A stretch of 64,000 nt of DNA, taken from assembly GCF_026015885.1 (NCBI RefSeq), contig NZ_JAPDUG010000001.1, forward strand, positions 1,240,001 to 1,304,000, in the 5' to 3' direction. The DNA comes from Halocynthiibacter sp. SDUM655004. Its GTDB lineage: Bacteria > Pseudomonadota > Alphaproteobacteria > Rhodobacterales > Rhodobacteraceae. The position numbers and the translations under genes were made by a program. The notes under the pieces are model-generated. The model was given only the letters and a program-made list of their open reading frames with translations. It was not told where the DNA came from and did no database searches. Shown one piece after another: positions 1 to 8,982 of the stretch (position 1 is the stretch's first letter; every line of letters begins with the position of its first letter).

Positions 1-1119
1 GACACTGGCGCGGGGCTTTCGGTTTCGTTGACCCTAAGCCAGCCGGTGCCTTATCGGGTGTTCACTCTCGCGGACCCAATGCGCCTCGTGGTGGATTTCA
101 ACGAGGTGGATTGGCGCGGCATTGATGCGGATACGGTGATCACAGGAAATAACGCAGAGGCCGTGCGGCTTGGCGCGTTCAAGGCTGGCTGGTCACGGAT
201 GGTGGTTGATTTGGCGGCACCCTTTGTAGTGGATGAAGCCGGAATGACCATCGGCGACAACCGCGAGAGTCGATTTATTGTTGCGCTTGTTCCTGCGAGC
301 GAGGAGGCGTTTCGCGCGGCATCTGGCGCGCCCGAAGGGGCGACCTACACGCGCAAAGGTGTTGAAGGGCTGAACGCGCCAGTGCGGCGGCAAACGGGCG
401 AACGTGATCTGATTATTGTGCTTGATCCCGGACACGGAGGCATTGATCCGGGGGCAGAGGCCGGAACCAAAGACGCGCCTGTGCGGGAATCTGATCTGAT
501 GTTGCTTTTTGCGCGCGAGCTTAAGGAAATGCTGCTGCGCGATGGTGGCTATCAGGTTGTACTGACGCGTGAAGACGATGTGTTTGTGCCGTTGGAAACG
601 CGGGTCACTGTTGCGCGGGCGGCCAAGGCGGATGTATTCATTTCGATCCACGCGGACGCGCTTGCCGAGGGGCGGGCAACGGGGGCGACGATCTATACCC
701 TGTCGGAAAAAGCCAGTGACTTGGCCTCGCAGAAGCTCGCCGAACGCCACGACCGCGCAGACCTTCTGGCGGGTGTTGATCTGTCGGATCAAGGCGATGA
801 CATTGCCACAGTTCTGATGGACCTTGCCCGAATGGAAACAGCGCCGCGTTCAGATAGTCTTGCGGATGAACTTGTGATCTCGTTGAAGGACGAACTCGGA
901 AAAATGTATAAAAAACCGCGACTTGAAGCGGGTTTCTCAGTTCTGAAGGCGCCGGATATTCCATCGGTTCTGGTCGAGCTTGGCTTTCTGTCAAATCCGA
1001 ACGACCTTGCCGATATTCAAACTCCCGAATGGCGCGAAAAAGCGCAGCGCGGCATACTCGCGGCGCTCAATGCATGGCGGGTGAAGGATGCGGCGCAGGC
1101 GCAACTGCTGCGCCAGTAA
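1..1119 (+). CDS. amiC: N-acetylmuramoyl-L-alanine amidase (Amidase_3, AMIN domain), 5' partial
   Basis: Periplasmic zinc amidase that cuts the bond between N-acetylmuramic acid and the stem peptide, used in daughter-cell separation. The frame is open at base 1, so the start and signal peptide lie outside the window; the first codons already belong to an AMIN-type beta-rich domain (VPYRVFTLADPMRLVVDF). The catalytic domain begins near LDPGHGGIDPGAEA (zinc His), followed by ESDLML (zinc Glu), SIHADA (zinc His) and the catalytic Glu in VLVELGFLSN. The carboxy terminus is complete, ending in AQLLRQ. It converges on the methyltransferase gene and lies just before the PBP1A gene, a cell-wall neighbourhood. 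The family call is firm; AmiC versus another AMIN amidase is by domain layout only. Confidence 0.93.
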   Translation, partial: DTGAGLSVSLTLSQPVPYRVFTLADPMRLVVDFNEVDWRGIDADTVITGNNAEAVRLGAFKAGWSRMVVDLAAPFVVDEAGMTIGDNRESRFIVALVPASEEAFRAASGAPEGATYTRKGVEGLNAPVRRQTGERDLIIVLDPGHGGIDPGAEAGTKDAPVRESDLMLLFARELKEMLLRDGGYQVVLTREDDVFVPLETRVTVARAAKADVFISIHADALAEGRATGATIYTLSEKASDLASQKLAERHDRADLLAGVDLSDQGDDIATVLMDLARMETAPRSDSLADELVISLKDELGKMYKKPRLEAGFSVLKAPDIPSVLVELGFLSNPNDLADIQTPEWREKAQRGILAALNAWRVKDAAQAQLLRQ

Positions 1120-1138
1120 CCAGATTGGGCGGTGGCGC

Positions 1139-1738
1139 TTAACCTTTGCGCCGCCGTGCCAACCATACCGAATGCCCCGCGCAATCAGGGTCTTCGGGAA
1201 CGAAATCAACAACGTCAAACCCAGCTTCGTCAAAGAGCTTATGATAGTCTTCGGGATTGAGGGACGCATGATAAATTGGTGCGCCTTCGACTTCGCCGAT
1301 TGCTTCGCCGGCACTTGGGCCAGTGGTAACCAAAAGCGGCGCGCCGGGCGCGGCATGTGCGGCAAAGACAGGGAACATAGCGCGCTGGTCTTCAACGCTA
1401 AGATGAAAGAAACTGTTCCACGCGATGAGCCCATCAAATTCTTTTCCAAGGTCCAGCCCGCGCATATCGGCGTGGTGGACGGTCGCACCCGGAACATTCT
1501 CTGCAAAGAGTGCCACCATGCTCGCGGCGCCATCAACACCGGTGACCTCGCGGTTCCGTTCACGGATATAGCGGGCAATTGGCAAGCCGCCGCCGCAGCC
1601 AATATCAAGGATGTCGCGTCCCGGCGCATGGGCCAGAAAGCGATCCAGCCAGCGGCGCTCAAACAGGGTTTTGTTGCGCCGTGCGGCATAGGCAGGGCCG
1701 TGGGTTTCGTAGGTATCTAGAATATCTTCTGGTCGCAT
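1139..1738 (-). CDS. Class I SAM-dependent methyltransferase
   Basis: Cytoplasmic methyltransferase of about 199 residues with unknown substrate. Motif I is visible as ILDIGCGGGLPIARYI and is followed by the acidic ribose-binding loop VTGVDGAASM; a later HADMRGLDL segment matches the adenine-binding region of the Methyltransf_11/25 type. I chose the ATG at 1738 (MRPEDILDTYETHG) because the frame continues upstream to 2020 but that extension is low-complexity, antisense to the PBP1A start, and lacks family character. It converges on the amidase gene, with only 19 bases between the stops. Nothing in its neighbours points to a substrate. Confidence 0.85.
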   Translation of the reverse strand: MRPEDILDTYETHGPAYAARRNKTLFERRWLDRFLAHAPGRDILDIGCGGGLPIARYIRERNREVTGVDGAASMVALFAENVPGATVHHADMRGLDLGKEFDGLIAWNSFFHLSVEDQRAMFPVFAAHAAPGAPLLVTTGPSAGEAIGEVEGAPIYHASLNPEDYHKLFDEAGFDVVDFVPEDPDCAGHSVWLARRRKG

Positions 1739-1813
1739 AGGTCTAGGTGACCTGTTTCCACCGGCCGTGCAAGCGCCAATATCCGAGGTGGCGGCAATCT
1801 GCCGAAAGGCTTT

Positions 1814-1842
1814 TGACCCTCCTGCACTGGGTATATATAGAG
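1814..1842 (+). promoter_or_regulatory. Candidate housekeeping promoter of the PBP1A gene
   Basis: A -35 like TTGACC (1814-1819) and a -10 like TATAGA (1837-1842) are separated by exactly 17 bases. The predicted start would give a leader of about 20 bases before the GTG at 1869. The site also lies upstream of, and divergent from, the methyltransferase gene. Read by eye; no transcript data. Confidence 0.55.
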
Positions 1843-1868
1843 AAGTGTAATTCTTTTGGGGGCCAGCA

Positions 1869-4418
1869 GTGCTACGGGCTATTCTAAACTTTTTCGGCGG
1901 TATCTTTACCTTCCTTGTGCTTGGGATCGTTATGGCCGGTCTGACGATCGGGGGCATCTTTTGGATGTTCTCTCGAGACCTGCCCAATACAGAGACTTTG
2001 ACGCAATATCGCCCCGACACAATCAGCCGCGTTTATTCGGGCGAAGGGCTGATTATGGACGAATTCGCCAAGGAACGCAGGATTTACGCGCCGATTGAAG
2101 AGATTCCGGATGTGGTAAAACAGGCCTTCATCTCGGCGGAAGACAAGAATTTCTACACCCATAAAGGCTATGACGTTCGCGGCATTGCTGCTGTGATTGT
2201 CGAGGCCATTCAAACCAAGGGCGAGCGGCTTCGCGGGGCTTCAACGATTCCACAGCAGGTTGCCAAGATTAGCTTCCTCCATGGCGGACGAACCATTGAA
2301 CGGAAGATTCAGGAGATTATCCTGAGTAACCGCATGGTCACGACGCTCTCGCGCGATCACATTCTCGAGATTTATCTGAACGAAATCTTCCTTGGTCAGA
2401 ACTCTTATGGCGTTGCTGCGGCCGCGCTGACGTACTTCAACAAGACGCTCTCTGAGTTGACGGTTGAAGAGGCGGCCTATCTTGCGGTTTTGCCAAAAGC
2501 GCCGAGCGATTATCACCCCGTACGCCAACTTGATCGGGCCATGGCACGGCGCGCTTATGTTTTGAGCGAGATGTATGACAACGGGTATCTGACCGAGGCT
2601 GAGTACGAAAAGGCCATGGCAGAGCCGCTGCGCACTGTTCAAAACGGTGAATACGACAGCTTCAAATCCAACCTGCCACCACGGGATTATTTCTCTGATG
2701 AGATCCGCCGCCAGTTGAGCCGCGATTTCGGCGAGGACGAATTCTTTACCGGCGGGCTGACCGTTCGGGCGACCGTGGATCAGGATCTTCAGGTCGAGGC
2801 GGCGAAGGCGCTTCAGAAAGGTCTTGAGGATTATGACCGGTCTCGCGGGGTTTGGCGCGGCACAGGTATAAAACTGACCGAAGAGCAAATGGCCGATGAA
2901 GCCACGTGGCGCGCGGCTCTTGCCGAAACAGAACTCGCGCGGGATGTCGAAGGTTGGCATGTTGCTGTTGTTCTGGAAACTGGCGACACCAGCGCGCGCA
3001 TTGGCATCGAAGGCGTCGAAAATGACGAAGACGGTCATTGGATTCCCGCGAAAGACGTGACATGGGCGCGCAAGCGTCGCGAGGACGGTTCGCTTTCTGG
3101 TAAGGCGCGCAAGGCAGCTGATTTGGTTGACGTAGGCGATGTTGTCTATGTCCGCGCAATGACCAGTGATGATGACGGCAGTTTCATCCGCTGGACGCTG
3201 CGACAGGTGCCAGAAGTGCAGGGCGCCTTTATGGCGATGGATGTTAACACGGGCCGTGTAATCGCGATGCAGGGTGGGTTCTCTTATCAGAACTCTGTGT
3301 TTAACCGTGCAACCCAAGCGACGCGCCAGCCCGGTTCGTCCTTCAAGCCTTTCGTGTATGCGGCGGCGCTGGACAGCGGATATTCCCCCGCAACGATCAT
3401 TATTGACGCCCCGATCGAGATTGATACGGGCGCAGGGGTTTGGCGTCCGAAAAACTCCAGTAACAAATTCTATGGCCCAACGCCGCTTCGGACAGGGATC
3501 GAACAATCGCGGAACCTGATGACCATCCGACTTGCACAAGAGGTCGGTATGGACACCATTGCGCGCTATGCCGAGCGGTTTGGCGTTTACGACAATATGA
3601 ACACCTTCCTGTCAAACTCCCTTGGTGCAGAGGAAACAACCCTGTTCAAGATGGTTGCGGCCTATGCGATGTTTGCCAATGGTGGCGAGCGCGTGGAGCC
3701 AACGCTGGTTGATCGGGTGCAGGACCGTTGGGGTAAAACAGTTTACCGCCACGATCAGCGCGACTGTCTGGAATGTCAGGTGGCGAGCCTTGAGCCGGGG
3801 GTTGCGCCCGCAATCCACACCGGACGCGAACGGGTGATGGACCCAGTGACAGCCTATCAGCTTACCTCGATGATGCAGGGCGTTGTGCAGCGCGGGACCG
3901 CCGCAGGGCGCATCGACCTTGGCGTGCCGGTTGCGGGTAAAACAGGGACGACGAATGACAGTAAAGATGCGTGGTTTGTTGGGTTCACCAGCAACATCGT
4001 GGCTGGGTGCTACATTGGTCACGATCGTCCGCGCAGCCTTGCGCCTGGTGGTTATGGCGGCACGCTCTGTGGCCCCGTATTCAACCAGTTCATGAAGGAA
4101 GCGACCAAGAAATTTGGGGGCGGCAGCTTTGATATTCCGCCGGGTGGACACTTTATCAAGATCGACCGCTACACCGGTGCGCGTCTTGGAAATGATGCGT
4201 CTGGTCCGAATGTTGTGGCCGAGTATTTCCGCAACGGCGAAGAGCCACTCTTTGGTGTGACCTATGACGGTGGCTTTGCGATGGCGAGCGATCTTCCTCT
4301 GTTCGAAGAGGTTGGGGATGTTGAAGATACCCGCGTTGAAAAAACCTCGACAGGCGAGACCGTAACATTTGGCGATAAGGCCACCTTCGGCACGATTACC
4401 AGCGGTGGCGAATACTAG
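1869..4418 (+). CDS. mrcA: Penicillin-binding protein 1A (bifunctional transglycosylase/transpeptidase)
   Basis: Class A PBP of 849 residues that polymerises lipid II and cross-links peptidoglycan. One transmembrane anchor lies at about residues 7-34. The GT51 domain carries its catalytic Glu at 91 in AEDKNFYTHKG, then GASTIPQQVAK and EIYLNEIFLGQ. An OB-like insertion fills roughly 310-440. The transpeptidase domain has SSFK (Ser490/Lys493), SRN in QSRNLMTIR, and KTGTT at 691. The start is GTG. The length is in the usual range for alphaproteobacterial PBP1A. It sits between the amidase/methyltransferase pair and prfB, as in many Rhodobacterales. Confidence is high because every catalytic motif is present. 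Confidence 0.97.
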   Translation: MLRAILNFFGGIFTFLVLGIVMAGLTIGGIFWMFSRDLPNTETLTQYRPDTISRVYSGEGLIMDEFAKERRIYAPIEEIPDVVKQAFISAEDKNFYTHKGYDVRGIAAVIVEAIQTKGERLRGASTIPQQVAKISFLHGGRTIERKIQEIILSNRMVTTLSRDHILEIYLNEIFLGQNSYGVAAAALTYFNKTLSELTVEEAAYLAVLPKAPSDYHPVRQLDRAMARRAYVLSEMYDNGYLTEAEYEKAMAEPLRTVQNGEYDSFKSNLPPRDYFSDEIRRQLSRDFGEDEFFTGGLTVRATVDQDLQVEAAKALQKGLEDYDRSRGVWRGTGIKLTEEQMADEATWRAALAETELARDVEGWHVAVVLETGDTSARIGIEGVENDEDGHWIPAKDVTWARKRREDGSLSGKARKAADLVDVGDVVYVRAMTSDDDGSFIRWTLRQVPEVQGAFMAMDVNTGRVIAMQGGFSYQNSVFNRATQATRQPGSSFKPFVYAAALDSGYSPATIIIDAPIEIDTGAGVWRPKNSSNKFYGPTPLRTGIEQSRNLMTIRLAQEVGMDTIARYAERFGVYDNMNTFLSNSLGAEETTLFKMVAAYAMFANGGERVEPTLVDRVQDRWGKTVYRHDQRDCLECQVASLEPGVAPAIHTGRERVMDPVTAYQLTSMMQGVVQRGTAAGRIDLGVPVAGKTGTTNDSKDAWFVGFTSNIVAGCYIGHDRPRSLAPGGYGGTLCGPVFNQFMKEATKKFGGGSFDIPPGGHFIKIDRYTGARLGNDASGPNVVAEYFRNGEEPLFGVTYDGGFAMASDLPLFEEVGDVEDTRVEKTSTGETVTFGDKATFGTITSGGEY

Positions 4419-4443
4419 ACCTGCCTGAACAATGGAGCAGCAG

Positions 4444-4471
4444 GAACGAGGGCGATGCTTTGCCCTTGTTC
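4444..4471 (+). other. Hairpin between PBP1A gene and prfB
   Basis: Ten-base arms GAACGAGGGC and GCCCTTGTTC pair with one G-U and enclose an eight-base loop. There is no T-run after the stem, so it is more likely an mRNA-stabilising or processing hairpin than an intrinsic terminator. Confidence 0.4.
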
Positions 4472-4526
4472 GCGGGTTTGGGGCTTGCTATCACACTCGG
4501 CGAACCCCTGATCCAAAGGACATCCG

Positions 4527-5654
4527 ATGCGGGCCGAAGTGCAAAATTCCGTAACTGCGATTGAGAAATCGCTCGACCTTCTCAAGCAACGACTGGGCTG
4601 GGAAACGGCGGAACACCGCCTTGAGGAATTCAACGCCCGCACCGAAGACCCCGAACTTTGGAATGATCCGGCCAAAGCGCAGAAACTTATGCGCGAACGC
4701 CAGATGCTCGTGGATGCGATGGACACCTATAAGTCCATCAAACAGGACCTTGCCGACAATATCGAGATGATCGAATTGGGCGAGATGGAAGAGGACGCCG
4801 AGGTTGTTGCGGATGCGGAGGAGGCAATCCTCGCGCTCGAGAAAACCGCCGCAGAGAAAGAGCTTGAAGCTCTGCTGGATGGAGAGGCCGACGGCAACGA
4901 CACCTTCCTTGAGATCAACTCTGGCGCTGGCGGTACAGAGAGCTGTGACTGGGCCTCAATGCTCGCGCGGATGTATGTGCGTTGGGCAGAGAAAAAAGGC
5001 TATACGGTGGAGCTTCAGAGCGAGAGCGCTGGCGATGAGGCGGGCATCAAATCCGCCGCCTACAAGATCAGCGGGCCGAACGCCTATGGCTGGCTTAAGT
5101 CCGAGAGTGGCGTACACCGTCTTGTTCGGATTTCGCCTTTTGACTCGGCAGCCAAGAGGCATACGTCGTTCTGTTCGGTCTGGGTCTATCCGGTGGTGGA
5201 TGACAACATCGAGATTGAAGTGAACCCCGCCGATATCCGCATTGATACCTACCGCAGTTCCGGCGCGGGCGGGCAGCACGTGAACACAACTGACTCCGCC
5301 GTTCGGATCACCCACGCGCCCACCGGCATTGTGGTCACAAGCTCCGAGAAATCGCAGCACCAGAACCGTGATATCGCGATGAAGGCACTGAAATCGCGGC
5401 TCTATCAAATGGAGCTCGATAAGCGGAACGCCGCCATCAACGAGGCCCACGAAAACAAAGGCGACGCGGGCTGGGGCAACCAGATCCGCAGCTATGTTCT
5501 CCAGCCGTATCAGATGGTCAAAGACCTGCGTACCAATCACGAGACATCCGACACAAAAGGCGTGCTCGACGGTGACCTCGACGGCTTTATGGCAGCAACG
5601 CTTGCGATGGATGTTGCCGGTAAGAGCCGCTCCGAAGCGCAGGGTGAAGACTAG
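4527..5654 (+). CDS. prfB: Peptide chain release factor 2
   Basis: Class I release factor of 375 residues, reading UGA and UAA stop codons in the ribosomal A site. The N-terminal coiled-coil domain ([20 protein letters not shown]) is followed by the codon-recognition region, with SPFD where RF1 would have PxT, and by the peptidyl-hydrolysis motif GGQ at 248-250 ([10 protein letters not shown]). The gene is one uninterrupted frame from ATG: the in-frame UGA and +1 frameshift signal used for autoregulation in Escherichia coli prfB are absent. The start [14 protein letters not shown] is preceded by AAAGGACATCCG, a usable ribosome binding site. The stop codon lies in a short AT-rich hairpin (5650-5667) followed by TTT, possibly a weak terminator. 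Confidence 0.97.
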   Translation: MRAEVQNSVTAIEKSLDLLKQRLGWETAEHRLEEFNARTEDPELWNDPAKAQKLMRERQMLVDAMDTYKSIKQDLADNIEMIELGEMEEDAEVVADAEEAILALEKTAAEKELEALLDGEADGNDTFLEINSGAGGTESCDWASMLARMYVRWAEKKGYTVELQSESAGDEAGIKSAAYKISGPNAYGWLKSESGVHRLVRISPFDSAAKRHTSFCSVWVYPVVDDNIEIEVNPADIRIDTYRSSGAGGQHVNTTDSAVRITHAPTGIVVTSSEKSQHQNRDIAMKALKSRLYQMELDKRNAAINEAHENKGDAGWGNQIRSYVLQPYQMVKDLRTNHETSDTKGVLDGDLDGFMAATLAMDVAGKSRSEAQGED

Positions 5655-5722
5655 AAGTTTCTCTAGTTTTGACGCTTGTCCCAACCTATGCTGGACTTAT
5701 TTAGACCAGCCATAGGTTTTGC

Positions 5723-6871
5723 ATGATTTTCAATGCCTCGACCCGTTCATTGCGGAAAATGGCAGCGGCGATTGCCACAGCAGGATCGTGTGCGCTTACC
5801 ATTTTTCCAGCACATGCGAATTCCTTTACCGAGCAATTCATCGACCCAGAAGACAATATGTTTGATGTCAGCGCCTTTCTCGCGCGCGGTGGTTTCGTCC
5901 CGATGCCGGTCATCATTACGGAACCCGCCGTAGACAAGGGGATCGGTATTGTTGGGCAGTTTGTGCAAGGCGATCCAACAACCAAGAATGTGCGGCGTAC
6001 GATGGTTGGCGCATTTATTACGGGCAATAATTCGTTTGGCGGCGGTGCCATGCAGACGGGCGCCTTTCGGGACGGGCGGGTGAAATACACGGTTGGGATA
6101 GGAGGCGCGGACCTTCATCTGCCGGTGTATCCGTTCGGAAGCTCGCGCTCTATTGAGTATAACAATGTTACAGGTGGTGTGTTCGGGCACCTGCGCATGC
6201 AAGTAGGCGAGACACCGTGGTACGTCGGCCCTCGCTTCCGCTATCAGGCGAGTACGATCAGCCTTGATGCCGAAGGAAGGCTGGGGGGCATCCTCGAAGA
6301 GTTCGCCGTCGAGAAACGGTATTCCGCGCTTGGTTTGATGGGAACCTATGACACCCGCGATAACAGCGTAACGCCGCTACAGGGCATTGATGCGGTTATG
6401 CGGTACGATTTGTTTGACGGCGCAATAGGAAGTGACGCCGACTTTGACCTCGGAATGGTTGCGCTCCACGGCTTTCAGAAGCTTGGCGACAATGGTTGGA
6501 GTATCGGCGCAATGACCCGCTATGACTGGAGCAATGGCGATACTCCGTTCAACATGGCTCCGCAGATCAGTTTGCGTGGAATCTCGTGGGGGCGTTACGC
6601 TGGCGAGCGCGCGTCCAGTACCGAAATTCAGCTCCGCAAGGATTTTGACAATCGTTGGGCTGGGGTTGCTTTTGCGGGGTACGGGACAAGCGTTGCCGGG
6701 AATTCGCGTATCTTTGACGATTCAGGGCCGGTGCACACATATGGTGTTGGCGTGCGGTACAAGATTGCCCGCAAACTCGGGATCGATGTTGGAATTGATA
6801 TCGCGCGCGGGCCGGAAGAAACAATCTGGATGCTGCAATTCGGGCATGCGTGGATGCGTACGATGGAATAG
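5723..6871 (+). CDS. Stand-alone outer-membrane beta-barrel protein (BamA/TamA/D15-like barrel)
   Basis: Exported protein of 382 residues. The N-terminus is a signal peptide with a basic start and hydrophobic core, probably cut after FPAHA. There are no POTRA domains; nearly the whole mature chain is alternating beta-strand sequence, as in surface-antigen (Omp85-type) barrels: repeats such as RYSALGLMGTYDTRD and the conserved late-barrel pattern VAFAGYGTSVAG. The last strand ends in WMLQFGHAWMRTME, an aromatic-rich finish although the terminal residue is Glu rather than Phe. Gene neighbours do not reveal a partner. It is followed by a bidirectional terminator shared with the bactofilin gene. 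Localisation is fairly secure; function is not. Confidence 0.75.
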   Translation: MIFNASTRSLRKMAAAIATAGSCALTIFPAHANSFTEQFIDPEDNMFDVSAFLARGGFVPMPVIITEPAVDKGIGIVGQFVQGDPTTKNVRRTMVGAFITGNNSFGGGAMQTGAFRDGRVKYTVGIGGADLHLPVYPFGSSRSIEYNNVTGGVFGHLRMQVGETPWYVGPRFRYQASTISLDAEGRLGGILEEFAVEKRYSALGLMGTYDTRDNSVTPLQGIDAVMRYDLFDGAIGSDADFDLGMVALHGFQKLGDNGWSIGAMTRYDWSNGDTPFNMAPQISLRGISWGRYAGERASSTEIQLRKDFDNRWAGVAFAGYGTSVAGNSRIFDDSGPVHTYGVGVRYKIARKLGIDVGIDIARGPEETIWMLQFGHAWMRTME

Positions 6872-6901
6872 CGCGTTTGAATCTGAGATTTTCCGCCAAA
6901 C

Positions 6902-6933
6902 AAAAAGAGCCGCCAAAATCTGGCAGCTCTTTG
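6902..6933. terminator. Bidirectional intrinsic terminator
   Basis: AAAGAGC-c-GCC and GGC-a-GCTCTTT form a stem with one internal mismatch around the loop AAAATCT. A-runs on the left and T-runs on the right let it serve both the barrel gene and the convergent bactofilin gene. Confidence 0.75.
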
Positions 6934-6962
6934 TCAATTCTCACGCTGTGAAACTGTTTAGT

Positions 6963-7466
6963 TTAAGCAGATTTCGGTGCGGCGGCGGCCACTGGTTTGG
7001 CGGCTGGCTTTGCGCCGGAGTTCAGGGGATCGTCCTGACGTTGGACAGAGCCCTCGAAATGCGCGCCGCTTTCGATCGCGATTGTTTTGTGGATGATGTC
7101 ACCCTCAACGCGTGCTGTCGATGTCAGGCGCACTTTGAGGCCACGAACGCGGCCAATGACACGGCCGTTTACGACAACGTCATCTGCAATAACTTCACCG
7201 CGAACAGTTGCGCCTTCGCCAACAGTCAGCAGGTGCGCGCGGATGTCGCCATCCACGGTTCCTTCGATCTGGATGTCGCCGGATGTCTTGAGGTTGCCTG
7301 TGATTGCGAGATCAGAAGACAGAACCGATGCCGGTGGTTTTGCTTTCGGTGCCGTTTGTTTCATCTCAGTAGGGGTAGTTGGCACTGCGGCCTCCGTAGG
7401 TTTAGCGGTCACTGGTTCGCCGGATTTCTTGGGGCCGGGTTCATTGATTTTGCTTTTAGAAAACAT
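6963..7466 (-). CDS. Bactofilin (polymer-forming cytoskeletal protein)
   Basis: A 167-residue bactofilin, a protein that self-assembles without nucleotide into membrane-associated filaments and scaffolds cell-wall enzymes. The core at about 45-145 shows the right-handed beta-helix pattern of short hydrophobic/glycine repeats: ITGNLKTSGDIQIEGTVDG, GATVRGEVIADDVVVNGRV, ARVEGDIIHKTIAIESGAHF. The flanking tails are charged and rich in Pro and Lys, as usual for the family. Its start overlaps the end of the upstream M23 peptidase gene by 11 bases, so the two are translated from one mRNA. The pairing of bactofilin with an M23 peptidase is known from other bacteria and suggests localised wall remodelling. 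Confidence 0.95.
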   Translation of the reverse strand: MFSKSKINEPGPKKSGEPVTAKPTEAAVPTTPTEMKQTAPKAKPPASVLSSDLAITGNLKTSGDIQIEGTVDGDIRAHLLTVGEGATVRGEVIADDVVVNGRVIGRVRGLKVRLTSTARVEGDIIHKTIAIESGAHFEGSVQRQDDPLNSGAKPAAKPVAAAAPKSA

Positions 7467-8820
7467 CGCGTGCTGCCTTGATAAATTTCATCGGGTTGAC
7501 GGGTTTGCCACCTACACGCACTTCGTAATGAAGGTGTGTGCCAGTGGACCGACCAGTATTTCCCATATCACCAATACGATCCCCGCGCGAGACTCTTTGG
7601 CCCTTTTTCACGCGGATTTTTGACATATGGGCATAGAAGGTTACGATCCCGAACTCGTGCTGTACTTTAACTAGATTGCCATAACCGGACTGCCAGCCTG
7701 CGTGAATCACGACGCCATCACCTGTGGTGTGGATGGGCGTGCCGTGCGAAGCGGCGAAGTCTGTACCGTTGTGCATCCGGCCCCAACGTGGACCAAAGCC
7801 TGATGTGAAGCGGAAGGCGGATTTGACGGGCAGGGCGAATGGCGCTTTTTCAGCGGCAATACGATAGATGTTCACATTGTCCATGCTGCGCAAAATTGCA
7901 TTGGCGCGCAGGCTGTCGGCGTCAGGGCGCTCACCCTTAGTGGAGAAGGACAATGGTGTAAGTGGTCCGCCTTGGCCGTTGTAACCGGCGCGCACCTGTT
8001 TGAGGATGCTGTCAGGCGAGAGGCCTGCGTTGCGGAACATCTGATCCATTGGAGACAGTGAAACAGACACGGCCTCTTCGAGTTGGCTGAAGATGCGGTC
8101 ATTACGTTGACGCATCAGTTTGGCCTCGAACTCCAGATCGGCAATCGTTGCGAATGCGGAGGAGGCGTCTTGAGCAATGCGATCACGCTCGTCAGCAGCA
8201 CCTGCGAGAGCAGCGGTCAGGAAATCGACGGTGTTCAGAACATCGTCTACAGAGCCGGCATCTGCGATTGTGTTCTCTTCGCTTCCCTCAAGTTTGAGCG
8301 CGTATTCAGCGGCTTCGGCGCGCGCGGCGTCGCGTTCCTTGATTGTCTTGCGAAGAGTTGCCTGTATGACCTCGATGCCGGTTTCAAGCTCGTACCGGCG
8401 GTCTTCCAACCGGAGCAACTCCGACTGCATTTCGGAAATTTCGTCCAACGCCTTTGAGAAACGTTGCTGCGCGGAGATCGCTTCTTCGGTGCGGTAATCC
8501 CGTTCGGCAGACAGCGTGTTGAGGCGGGCTTCATAAAGGAACTGCTCGCGCTCAGCCTGATCCCGAAGGGAGCCAGAGCTGATGCTTTGCATGAACAGGA
8601 TCGAGGAGGCGACAATTGTCCACCCAACGACGCTTGCACAACCTAGAAGTGCAAAAGCTTGAGTGGTTGGCTTAAGGCGCAGAAAGCGGGTTTCATTGTC
8701 CGAACGCAAAAACAACCTGCGTTCTGGCAAACGTTTTTCCAATACTGTGTTAAGCCTGTTTAATAGTCGTGCCCGCAAAATCCTGCCCCGTTTCCTGCCC
8801 CAATAGTTCCCCAACGGCAC
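7456..8820 (-). CDS. M23 family peptidase (LytM-type) with coiled coil
   Basis: Membrane-anchored periplasmic endopeptidase or LytM-like regulator of about 454 residues. After a basic cytoplasmic start there is one transmembrane helix at about 54-78 (AFALLGCASVVGWTIVASSI), a long coiled coil at roughly 90-260, and a C-terminal M23 domain. The zinc ligands are intact: HNGTD, FYAHM and THLHYEV, so it is probably catalytically active rather than an EnvC-type degenerate activator. The displayed start is GTG at 8820; later GTG or TTG starts are possible. It is the first gene of the unit with bactofilin. A role in shape or septal wall hydrolysis guided by bactofilin is inferred from that pairing. 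Confidence 0.9.
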   Translation of the reverse strand: MPLGNYWGRKRGRILRARLLNRLNTVLEKRLPERRLFLRSDNETRFLRLKPTTQAFALLGCASVVGWTIVASSILFMQSISSGSLRDQAEREQFLYEARLNTLSAERDYRTEEAISAQQRFSKALDEISEMQSELLRLEDRRYELETGIEVIQATLRKTIKERDAARAEAAEYALKLEGSEENTIADAGSVDDVLNTVDFLTAALAGAADERDRIAQDASSAFATIADLEFEAKLMRQRNDRIFSQLEEAVSVSLSPMDQMFRNAGLSPDSILKQVRAGYNGQGGPLTPLSFSTKGERPDADSLRANAILRSMDNVNIYRIAAEKAPFALPVKSAFRFTSGFGPRWGRMHNGTDFAASHGTPIHTTGDGVVIHAGWQSGYGNLVKVQHEFGIVTFYAHMSKIRVKKGQRVSRGDRIGDMGNTGRSTGTHLHYEVRVGGKPVNPMKFIKAARDVF

Positions 8821-8911
8821 GTGCCTTCCCCAAGGCTACCGTGCAGTAAGGTGATTAGACGTTTGCGCTAAATCGATCAAGTTTCTTTAGGAAAGAGTGT
8901 GCATATAGGTG

Positions 8912-8932
8912 AAAAACTGGCGAAATCTCGCC
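8912..8932 (-). terminator. Probable terminator after the bcp-DUF455 unit
   Basis: On the minus strand GGCGA-gatt-TCGCC is followed by AGTTTTT. A second overlapping hairpin (8929-8942, CGCCGA-gt-TCGGCG on that strand) may form instead. It lies about 50 bases after the DUF455 stop. Confidence 0.5.
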
Positions 8933-8982
8933 GAACTCGGCGACCACATGTCCTGCATTTAAGGGAAAATTAATTTGACTGC

